Assembly (NCBI GenBank): GCA_963692995.1
Contig: OY843611.1
Coordinates: forward strand, 1,364,001 to 1,428,000
Source of the DNA: Bin87 sp963692995
Lineage (GTDB): Bacteria; Chloroflexota; Dehalococcoidia; Lucifugimonadales; UBA3495
Direction of reading: 5' to 3'
DNA: 64,000 nucleotides
Part shown: positions 56,570 through 63,053 of the stretch, one piece after another
Position numbering within the stretch: the first letter of the stretch is position 1
How the letters are laid out: each line of letters starts with the position of its first letter
The notes under the pieces: model-generated
Seen by the model: the letters and a program-made list of their open reading frames with translations, nothing else
Databases searched by the model: none
Told to the model about the DNA's origin: nothing
Program-made: the position numbers and the translations under genes

Positions 56570-57514
56570 TCATTCGACGTGTTGCATCACGTCGCTGGCG
56601 AACCAGTCGAGTCGCTCCAACCCTTGGTTCAAGTCGCTCCCGCGGATGTCAAATATAATGTGAGACACCCCGATCTCAGCGTATGTGTGGACATCTTCCA
56701 GGATGGAGTCTGCCGAACCGGAAAACCGGCGGCGCGGGCCGGTCTGCATGGTCCCGGGATCATACAGGGGCGCTTTTATCGAGACCTGGATGTCGCTGGG
56801 GTCTCGGCCCGCCCCTTCAGCAAATCGGTTAAGCGTCACCAGATCGCCGGCCAGTTCCTCAGGTTCAAGGGTGGCTGCCGGGATGGCGCCCACGGGATGC
56901 CAACCGTCGCCTATGGTGGCAGCGCGGCGAATGGCGGGGCGACTCTGTCCACCCACCCAGATGGGCGGATGTGGTTTCTGGATCGGCTTGGGCAAAAACT
57001 GGATGCCGGAAAACTGTACGTACTGTCCATCAAACGCAGGGTTAGGGCTGGTCCACAGTTCTTTGTAGGCCCGCAGGTATTCGTCCGTCACGGCGCCGCG
57101 TTCGGCAAAGGGCGGCGTCCCCAGGGCCTGGAATTCCTCTTCCATCCAGCCCACGCCGACGCCCAGGATCAACCGGCCACCGGACAACACGTCCAGGGTG
57201 GCCAGCATCTTGGCGGCCAGTATCGGCGGGCGGTAGGGCACGATCATGACGCTAGGCACCAGGCGGATGTTTTCGGTAATGCCGGCCAGGTAGGTCAAGA
57301 GGGTTAACTGCTCGAAATATTCGCCGCTCTCTCCGGTGGGGAATTCGCCGCCAACGGTGTATGGATACGGCGAGTCGATCCGGTTGGGGACCAACACGTG
57401 GTCGCCGGCTACCATGCAGTAGAAACCGAGACGGTCGCCGGTTTGGGCAATCTGCGCCAACGGCCCAGGCTGGGCGTTGGCGCCGTGGTTGGGAAGATAG
57501 AATCCGAATTGCAT
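56570..57514 (-). CDS. LLM-class (F420-type, TIGR03619-like) oxidoreductase
   Basis: Luciferase-like oxidoreductase of 314 residues. It starts MQFGFYLPNHGANAQPGPLA, has FYCMVAGDHVLVPNRIDSPYPY, the RLVPSVMIVPYRPPILAAKMLATLD segment, RLILGVGVGWMEEEFQALG and KPHPPIWVGGQSRPAIRRAA, all typical of the F420-dependent LLM subgroup. GGGAG precedes the ATG. It is the first gene of the minus-strand cluster that ends with the SDR gene. The F420 assignment is from similarity only; no F420 synthesis gene is in the window. Confidence 0.87.
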   Translation of the reverse strand: MQFGFYLPNHGANAQPGPLAQIAQTGDRLGFYCMVAGDHVLVPNRIDSPYPYTVGGEFPTGESGEYFEQLTLLTYLAGITENIRLVPSVMIVPYRPPILAAKMLATLDVLSGGRLILGVGVGWMEEEFQALGTPPFAERGAVTDEYLRAYKELWTSPNPAFDGQYVQFSGIQFLPKPIQKPHPPIWVGGQSRPAIRRAATIGDGWHPVGAIPAATLEPEELAGDLVTLNRFAEGAGRDPSDIQVSIKAPLYDPGTMQTGPRRRFSGSADSILEDVHTYAEIGVSHIIFDIRGSDLNQGLERLDWFASDVMQHVE

Positions 57515-57550
57515 TACGCTACTCCCGACCGGCCGCTCCGGGACGGCCGC

Positions 57551-57679
57551 CTAAAATACGCTGCTCACCTCGCAAGCGCCGAACAAAAGGGTGAGGATGA
57601 CGGCGACGATGGCCAGCCCGGCAACTGCACCGAGCACACAGCCGCAGCCGCGAGTGAAAGAACCAAAAAATGTTGTCAT
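57551..57679 (-). CDS. Small single-span membrane protein
   Basis: A 42-residue frame starting MTTFFGSFTRGCGCVLGAV, with one strong membrane span (about residues 14-35, LAIVAVILTLLFGAC) and two closely spaced cysteines before it. It lies 37 bases before the LLM gene on the same strand. There is no clear ribosome site, which lowers confidence, but the Gly-Cys-Gly-Cys plus hydrophobic design looks like a real small membrane protein. Function unknown. Confidence 0.4.
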   Translation of the reverse strand: MTTFFGSFTRGCGCVLGAVAGLAIVAVILTLLFGACEVSSVF

Positions 57680-57727
57680 ACATACCGGCGATGGAGGGAA
57701 TGATTGAACGGGACTTCGCCCCGATGC

Positions 57728-57736
57728 TGATATAAT
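57728..57736 (+). promoter_or_regulatory. Extended -10 promoter before the GlcG/HbpS-like gene
   Basis: TGATATAAT: perfect TATAAT with the TGn extension, 54 bases before the start codon. The nearest -35-like TTGAAC is too far (21-base spacer), consistent with an extended -10 promoter. Confidence 0.5.
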
Positions 57737-57789
57737 AGCGCAGGCTATTTTGCCACCTCAACCCGTCAAATGCTCAAGGAGAGACCACC

Positions 57790-58209
57790 ATGCCGAACAT
57801 CACCCTGGATCAGGCCGAGGCGGTACTGGCCGGCGCCAAAGCGGCCGCGCTGGAACTCGGTAAAGCCTTCAGCTTCTCCGTAGTGGACGCCCGTGGCGAT
57901 TTGATAACCATGTGCCGGATGGACGGTTCCGCCTGGCGCACACCCTACGTATCCCGGGGCAAAGCCCGCGCATCGGCGTGTTTTGGAGAGCCCAGCGGAG
58001 ACTTGACCGAGCGTTCAACCACCCCGATCATGCGGGCGGTTATGGAAGTGGAACGGGGCGAATTTGTCCCCGGACAAGGCGCGTTGCCGATCTACATGGA
58101 CGGCGCGCTAATCGGCGCGGTGGGAGGCAGCGGCGGTACTGCCCAGGAGGATGAGGACTGTTCCCGGGCCGGCATAGCTCGTTTGGTTGGAGCCAGCGCC
58201 GGCCGTTAG
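57790..58209 (+). CDS. GlcG/HbpS-family heme-degrading-like protein
   Basis: A 139-residue GlcG/HbpS (DUF336) domain protein. The signatures are SFSVVDARGDLITMCRMDG (about 28-46), SRGKARASACFGEPSGDL, and the GALPIYMDGALIGAVGGSGG motif near the end. HbpS of Streptomyces binds heme; GlcG is of unknown function in the glycolate operon. No signal peptide. AAGGAGA precedes the ATG. It stands alone and ends at an intrinsic terminator. Confidence 0.88.
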   Translation: MPNITLDQAEAVLAGAKAAALELGKAFSFSVVDARGDLITMCRMDGSAWRTPYVSRGKARASACFGEPSGDLTERSTTPIMRAVMEVERGEFVPGQGALPIYMDGALIGAVGGSGGTAQEDEDCSRAGIARLVGASAGR

Positions 58210-58298
58210 AGTAGTGCTTCTTAAAATCCCGCCGTGCCGCCGGCGCGGTGAGACTTAAAGTGGCGAATGCCGTTCAACCCGGATTCTGACCCGATCAG

Positions 58299-58323
58299 GC
58301 CCCGCTCAGATGAGCGGGGCTTT
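58299..58323 (+). terminator. Hairpin after the GlcG/HbpS-like gene
   Basis: Perfect 10-bp stem (GCCCCGCTCA / TGAGCGGGGC) with a 2-base apex and a short TTTA tail, 90 bases after the stop and before the convergent ABM gene. Confidence 0.65.
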
Positions 58324-58347
58324 ATGATGCGCCACATTGAAACGCGG

Positions 58348-58641
58348 TCAGTCCGTAGAGGCTACCTCAAAGTGCTTGACCCAGTATTCTCCGCGGTAAA
58401 GGTGCTCGACTTCACGGGCGATGTTGGCCCGGAATTCGCTGGTCTCATAGGCGCGGAGGTCGCCGAGGGTCTCCCAAACGCTGAGGCTGATCCCCTCGTC
58501 GGGATCCTCGGTGCTGCGTATGAGCTGCCGTTCCTTTAGACCTTTGGGGGCCGTGCCGGTGGCGACACGCTCGTGATAGTGCCGCTCGAATTCTTCCCAA
58601 GAGCCGGCGCGGAGCTTGCCCCAGACCATTCTGATGAACAT
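58348..58641 (-). CDS. Antibiotic biosynthesis monooxygenase (ABM)-fold protein
   Basis: A 97-residue ferredoxin-like dimeric alpha-beta-barrel protein. It has the MFIRMVWGKLRAGSWEEFERHYHE opening, LIRSTEDPDEGISLSVWETLGDLRAYE in the centre and the YWVKHFEVA end strand. ABM proteins include quinol monooxygenases and heme-degrading IsdG types; neither can be assigned. AAGGAGG precedes the ATG. It lies downstream of the cytidylate kinase-like gene on the same strand. Confidence 0.8.
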   Translation of the reverse strand: MFIRMVWGKLRAGSWEEFERHYHERVATGTAPKGLKERQLIRSTEDPDEGISLSVWETLGDLRAYETSEFRANIAREVEHLYRGEYWVKHFEVASTD

Positions 58642-58700
58642 ATAGGTTTTGCCTCCTTTGCTGGCGGCCGACCGTTGGCGCGGTCGGCCGCGTATGCGAA

Positions 58701-59390
58701 TCAGTGCTCCAAGTCGCCCGCAGCGTGGGCGATAATTTGAGCTGCGATATCGGCGCTCATATGCCCCATGTCTAGCATCATGTGATACAGAGTAGGTTCG
58801 TGGGGCGACACCTTGAAGAACTTCTGGAAGAATTTTACCCTGGCTTCTTCCAAATCTTCGAGGTACGCGCGGGCCTGGGATTCGTCCAGATGTTCACGTT
58901 CCATGATTGTAGAGACACGCTTGGACATCGGGGCCAGCATTCCTACATGCAGTACCCCGGGCGTGTCTCCCAAGATGACGTTAGCGCCACGGCCGATAAT
59001 GACGACATGGCCGGCCTGAGCCAGATTGCGAATCACTTCTCGGGTTGTCTCAATGAACACTTGGTCATTCACCCGCTGAATACGGGAGGACGGTTCCCCG
59101 GAGAGTTCCCGATATGTTTCAGGCAGGGTTTCAATCCCGACTCCCAAGTCATAATCTCCGGACACGGCTGCTCTCTCCAGCACCCGACCCAGCAGCGCGG
59201 CAACCCGGTCACCGAAACGCTCCACCCGCTGTTCTTTGGCGATCAAGTTGGAAACGGGTGAGCCGATGATGCGGGCCGCCTCAGCGAAAACCATGCGGTC
59301 AACGTAGTTCAGGCGCAGATCTTGGGCAACCTGTTGTCCTACGGCAATGGAGCCGGCGCCGATCGGTCCGTTAATCGTGATTACGGGCAT
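58701..59390 (-). CDS. Cytidylate kinase-like family protein
   Basis: A 229-residue P-loop protein of the Cytidylate_kin2 type. The N-terminal ITINGPIGAGSIAVGQQVAQDL (4-25) replaces the usual GxxGxGKS Walker A with a Lys-less version, which is the rule in this subfamily. YVDRMVFAEAARIIG, VVIIGRGANVIL and the RVSTIMEREHL lid-like region support the assignment. The substrate is unproven; some members are fused to membrane or regulatory proteins. AGGAGAG lies just before the ATG. It is 63 bases downstream of pnp on the same strand and may be co-transcribed. Confidence 0.83.
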   Translation of the reverse strand: MPVITINGPIGAGSIAVGQQVAQDLRLNYVDRMVFAEAARIIGSPVSNLIAKEQRVERFGDRVAALLGRVLERAAVSGDYDLGVGIETLPETYRELSGEPSSRIQRVNDQVFIETTREVIRNLAQAGHVVIIGRGANVILGDTPGVLHVGMLAPMSKRVSTIMEREHLDESQARAYLEDLEEARVKFFQKFFKVSPHEPTLYHMMLDMGHMSADIAAQIIAHAAGDLEH

Positions 59391-59453
59391 CCCATCTCTC
59401 CTCGTTCATACGTCCAGCGGGGTATTATTTCCTACCGCCATTTATATGCCGAG

Positions 59454-62129
59454 CTACCGTCGCGCACCGCCACCGCCCAGGAAGCGCCGATCTGACGGAT
59501 TGCGGCCCCCACCTCCACCGGTAGAACGGCCTGGAAAGCGGCGCGGCCCGCGGTCGCGGTCATTGGAGTCGCTTCCCAGCATGGAGTTTCGATCACGTTC
59601 GCGGCCGCCGCCATAGTTGCCGCCGCGCCCTCCGCCATCGTTGCCGCGCCCTCCGCCATCGTTGCCGCGCCCTCCGCCATCGTTGCCGCGCCCTCCGCCA
59701 TCATTGCCGCGCCCTCCGCCATCATTGCCGCGCCCTCCGCCATCATTGCCGCGTCCGGGCCCCGATCCGGTCCGGTCGCGTCCTCCGCCATCGTTGCTGC
59801 GTCCGGACCCCGGTCCGGTTCGGTCGCGTCCTCCGCCATAGCCGCCGCCCCTGTTATCGCGGCCTCGGTCCCTGTCGAAGCCCCCCCGCGAACTGCGCCC
59901 TCGGTCTCGATCGCCTCCGTATCCGCTCCTTGCCGGACCTCGGTCCCGATCAAACCCGCCGCGTGGCCCGCGATCCCGCTCGCCTTGACTGCTCCGCGCC
60001 GAAGAACCCGCTGGAGGCTCGGCGTCGCCCATCAGAGCGCGACGAGAGAGATTGATGCGCCCCATATGGTCAATCTCGTGGATCATCACGGTGATTTCTT
60101 GCCCGATGTCCACGTTTTCGTAAGCCAGGTCTCCCAGATTTTCGTTGCGGACCAGGCCGTCCTTGCCGCCCGGGGTTAGCTCTACGAACACCCCAAAGTT
60201 GGTGGTGCGCGTGATCTTGCCCGTAATGATGTCGCCCACTTCCGGGTCGCGAGTGAGTCCGTCAACCCGACTGCGCGCTAACTCGATCATGGATTGATCG
60301 TTGGAGGAGATAATGACGGCGCCATCGTCTGCAACGTCGATGCCGCAGCCGGTTTCCTCCTGGATCGACCGGATCACCCGCCCGCCGGGGCCGATCAAAG
60401 CCCCGATCTTCTCGACGGGGATCTGCATCCGGACCAGCTTGGGCGCGTATCGGCTCATTTGCGCACGCGGTTCCGAGATTGCTTCAGCCATACGGCCCAG
60501 GATGTGAAGGCGACCCACTCGCGCCTGCTCCAGGGCCTCGCTGAGCAATTCCTGGGTAAGGCCGTCGATCTTGACGTCCATTTGCAGGGCATTGATGCCG
60601 CGCTCGGTGCCGGCAACTTTGAAGTCCATATCGCCCAGGAAGTCCTCAATCCCCTGGATGTCGCTGAGGACGGCGTAGGCGTCACTGGCGCCATCGGTAA
60701 TGAGGCCCATAGCGATACCGGCAACCGGCGCAACCAAGGGAACTCCGGCGTCCATCAATGCCATGGAAGATCCACAGACGCTGCCCATGGAAGTGGATCC
60801 ATTAGAAGCCAGCACTTCACTGACCACGCGGACGGTGTAGGGGAATTCTTCTTCGGGAGGCATGGCCGCCATGATCGCCCGTTCTGCCAGGGCGCCGTGG
60901 CCGATTTCCCGTCGGCCGGGCGAACCAACCCGTCTGGCTTCACCGACGCTATACGGCGGGAAGTTGTAGTGGTGCATGAACTGCTTGGTATTGTCCGGGC
61001 CCACCGTGTCCAGCGTTTGTTTCATCGACAATGACGCGAGGGTCGCCACCGACAGCACTTGAGTTTGACCACGGGTGAACAATCCGCTGCCGTGGGCGCG
61101 GGGCAACTCTCCCACGCTACAGGTGATTGGGCGGATTTCGTCGGTTCGCCGACCATCCGGGCGGACGTTTTTGTCCAGAATCCGGCCGCGAACTTCCTTC
61201 TTGACCAGGTTTTTGAACGACTCGGCGATCTCAGCGGCCGAGTAGTCATCAGCCAGTTGCGCTGCGACCTCACTTTGCACCGCGTCCAGGCCCGCGTCGC
61301 GTTCGCTCTTGAAGGAGTTTTGCTCAAGGAGCTCGGCGATCCGTCCGTTGACCAGGGCGTCAACCTTGTTTTGGCGTTTTTCGACAGTTTCGTAGTCGAA
61401 ATGCACTTCCGTTTTTTCGGTCCTTCGCTCCGCCACCAATCGGTCAATCAGATCGATGGTCTGCGCGTTGCTCTCATGGGCCAGGCGAATACCTTCCAGG
61501 ATGACTTCTTCAGACACCTCAACCGACCCGGACTCCACCATCATGATTGCTTGACGGTTGCTCGCTACCACCATGTTGAGCAGGGCGGAATTGGCGTCCT
61601 TGTAGCTGGGGTTAATCTGATAATCATTCCCATTCCAAGCGACCCTGCAAGCTCCAATGGGGCCGTCGAAAGGGATATGACTGATGGAGAGAGCGGCGGA
61701 AGCCGCGACCATGCCCAAAGTCTCGGGAGGATGGGTTTCGTCCACGGATAGAACCGTGATGATGACCTGAATTTCGTTGTGTAGCCCCTTGGGGAACAGC
61801 GGACGTATGCTGCGGTCAGTCAGGCGGGCTGAAAGAATGGCCTCGGTTCCGGGGCGTCCTTCGCGGCGGAAGAAACTGCCGGGTATCTTGCCGACGGCGT
61901 AGAGGCGTTCTTCGAATTCCACAGTCAAGGGGAGGAAATCGATGCCTTCGCGGGCCTGCTCCGACATGACGGCAGTAGCCAGCAGAATGGTCTCGCCGCA
62001 GGTGATGGTTACGGAACCGTGAGCCTGTTGCGCCCAGCGGCCCGTTTCCAGTGTAATAGGATGTCCGCCAATCTCCCCGTCGATCGCAAATGGGTTCATC
62101 AGTTCGTTTGCGGCGTCAATAGTTGTCAT
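59454..62129 (-). CDS. pnp: Polyribonucleotide nucleotidyltransferase (PNPase) with RG-repeat tail
   Basis: 3'-to-5' phosphorolytic exoribonuclease. Order of domains: RNase PH 1 (about 12-145), helical linker (about 150-235), RNase PH 2 with FTRGQTQVLSVATL and the GSMGSVCGSSMALMDAGVP catalytic region (about 330-545), KH (IPVEKIGALIGPGGRVI, about 560), and S1 (GKITRTTNFGVFVELTPGG, about 630-700). Residues from about 710 to 891 are a disordered, strongly Arg/Gly/Asp/Asn-rich tail with seven tandem GNDGGGR heptads. Normal length is near 700-750. It lies downstream of rpsO, as in many bacteria, with an unusually long 339-base gap. Confidence 0.96.
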   Translation of the reverse strand: MTTIDAANELMNPFAIDGEIGGHPITLETGRWAQQAHGSVTITCGETILLATAVMSEQAREGIDFLPLTVEFEERLYAVGKIPGSFFRREGRPGTEAILSARLTDRSIRPLFPKGLHNEIQVIITVLSVDETHPPETLGMVAASAALSISHIPFDGPIGACRVAWNGNDYQINPSYKDANSALLNMVVASNRQAIMMVESGSVEVSEEVILEGIRLAHESNAQTIDLIDRLVAERRTEKTEVHFDYETVEKRQNKVDALVNGRIAELLEQNSFKSERDAGLDAVQSEVAAQLADDYSAAEIAESFKNLVKKEVRGRILDKNVRPDGRRTDEIRPITCSVGELPRAHGSGLFTRGQTQVLSVATLASLSMKQTLDTVGPDNTKQFMHHYNFPPYSVGEARRVGSPGRREIGHGALAERAIMAAMPPEEEFPYTVRVVSEVLASNGSTSMGSVCGSSMALMDAGVPLVAPVAGIAMGLITDGASDAYAVLSDIQGIEDFLGDMDFKVAGTERGINALQMDVKIDGLTQELLSEALEQARVGRLHILGRMAEAISEPRAQMSRYAPKLVRMQIPVEKIGALIGPGGRVIRSIQEETGCGIDVADDGAVIISSNDQSMIELARSRVDGLTRDPEVGDIITGKITRTTNFGVFVELTPGGKDGLVRNENLGDLAYENVDIGQEITVMIHEIDHMGRINLSRRALMGDAEPPAGSSARSSQGERDRGPRGGFDRDRGPARSGYGGDRDRGRSSRGGFDRDRGRDNRGGGYGGGRDRTGPGSGRSNDGGGRDRTGSGPGRGNDGGGRGNDGGGRGNDGGGRGNDGGGRGNDGGGRGNDGGGRGGNYGGGRERDRNSMLGSDSNDRDRGPRRFPGRSTGGGGGRNPSDRRFLGGGGARR
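59625..59756. repeat. 21-bp tandem repeat inside pnp
   Basis: Seven near-identical 21-base units (on the plus strand TTGCCGCGCCCTCCGCCAT plus two bases), coding for GNDGGGR heptads. The copies fall into two groups by the third codon base (CATCG in earlier, CATCA in later units), indicating stepwise amplification. Repeat number is likely variable and sensitive to assembly errors. Confidence 0.85.
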
Positions 62130-62468
62130 AACAATAAATTCTTCTACCTCTTCTTCCTTTCGTGTTTTTGCCCACCGAGCTTATTCATCTAGCGGCCGGC
62201 TTTCAGGGGTATTGGGGGAGCGTGATATCAGTTCTTCTCGTCGCATTCGATCCGTGGTTAGCGAATTATGGCGCCTACTTGAGAGCGTTATGCCGAAATC
62301 TGCGAGGCCCGTGAAGATTGCCAAATGGCGCGGTTTGAGACTAAAGGCGGAGCCTCAGTCGCGGCCGGTTCGCTGGCGCGCGGCCGCAAGAATGGTGAGA
62401 GCTTTCAACCGCCCGTATCGGAATCGTGGGCGCGCCGCAAAGGCAGGTGATCTCAGGGGCGTAGCCGT
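62130..62468. other. Long pnp leader / rpsO-pnp intergenic region
   Basis: In this 339-base gap no coding frame is convincing on either strand. The minus-strand GAAGAGG before the pnp ATG is a possible ribosome site. In other bacteria the pnp leader is cut by RNase III and bound by PNPase for self-control; a processing hairpin could be hidden here, but I see no strong stem. Confidence 0.4.
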
Positions 62469-62735
62469 TTAGCGACGCAAGCCGAGCCGGCTGATCAAAC
62501 GCTGGTAGCGTCCAACGTCTTCCCGGCTCAAGTAGTTGAGCAGACGGCGTCGTTTCGACACCATAGTAACAAGACCGCGACGGGAATGAACGTCCTTCCG
62601 ATGTGTCCGAAGATGGTCCGTCACCTGTCTGATGCGCTCGGTCAGCATTGCGACCTGCAATTCGGTGGAGCCAGTGTCAGTTTCGTGAGTACGATGTTCT
62701 TTGATGATTGTCTGCTTGACGTCCGCTTCCAACAT
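62469..62735 (-). CDS. rpsO: 30S ribosomal protein S15
   Basis: Primary 16S-binding ribosomal protein of 88 residues, the normal length. MLEADVKQTIIKEH opens it; the conserved DTGSTELQVAMLTERI, HLRTHRKDVHSRRGL and KRRRLLNYLSREDVGRYQ motifs are all present. AAGGAAAGG lies upstream of the ATG on the minus strand. It begins the rpsO-pnp unit. Its promoter must be in the AT-rich divergent gap to the right. Confidence 0.97.
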   Translation of the reverse strand: MLEADVKQTIIKEHRTHETDTGSTELQVAMLTERIRQVTDHLRTHRKDVHSRRGLVTMVSKRRRLLNYLSREDVGRYQRLISRLGLRR

Positions 62736-62885
62736 CAGCCGTTTCTAACCTTTCCTTTCGCATTCAATTTTGCATCGTCTTTCTTTTCTCTCAGCAGGTT
62801 AACACACGTTACGAAAATAGGCAACTGAACGGAGCTTCCGGGCCGAACGCGGCCTGGCCTCCGCTGTTCCGGTTGGCTGCACCGG

Positions 62886-62935
62886 TATGGTAACGTTTTG
62901 CTTTGTTTGATATGGTATTGTCTTGCTTTGAAACG
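62886..62935. repeat. Two-copy 25-bp direct repeat in the rpsO/TolB-like intergenic region
   Basis: TATGGTAACGTTTTGCTTTG at 62886 and TATGGTATTGTCTTGCTTTG at 62911 match at 17 of 20 positions and are exactly 25 bases apart, placing both on nearly the same DNA face after two and a half turns. They overlap the -35 region of the plus-strand promoter candidate. Confidence 0.65.
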
Positions 62936-62954
62936 AATGGAAGTTGGTTATAAT
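62928..62954 (+). promoter_or_regulatory. Candidate promoter of the TolB-like lipoprotein gene
   Basis: TTGAAA (62928-62933) and TATAAT (62949-62954) with a 15-base spacer, shorter than ideal. A second TATAAT lies at 62985-62990. Confidence 0.4.
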
Positions 62955-63053
62955 TTGTCTGGATGTTCGGCGGGACGGCTGCGCTATAATCCTGCCGGAC
63001 CCAAAGGAACACCCTCCTTGTCGCTGTCTCGATCCGGTAGCTGTCTCGATGCC

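Larger units (their letters stand above)
62736..63053. other. Divergent promoter region between rpsO and the TolB-like gene
   Basis: This 318-base gap contains a 25-base-period direct repeat, two TATAAT hexamers on the plus strand (62949-62954 and 62985-62990) and an AT-rich stretch between 62886 and 62955. No RNA gene or coding frame is supported. Confidence 0.45.

Noticed and set aside
59625..59756. Tandem repeat considered as a CRISPR array
   Set aside because: Units are contiguous 21-base copies with no unique spacers and are in frame with pnp.
59617..59841. Plus-strand frame coding PPSLPRP repeats
   Set aside because: Reading of the pnp 21-bp repeat in the wrong strand; no ribosome site or neighbours.
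62212..62472. 86-codon plus-strand frame between pnp and rpsO
   Set aside because: Overlaps the rpsO stop, no ribosome site, Arg-rich composition expected of a random GC-rich frame.
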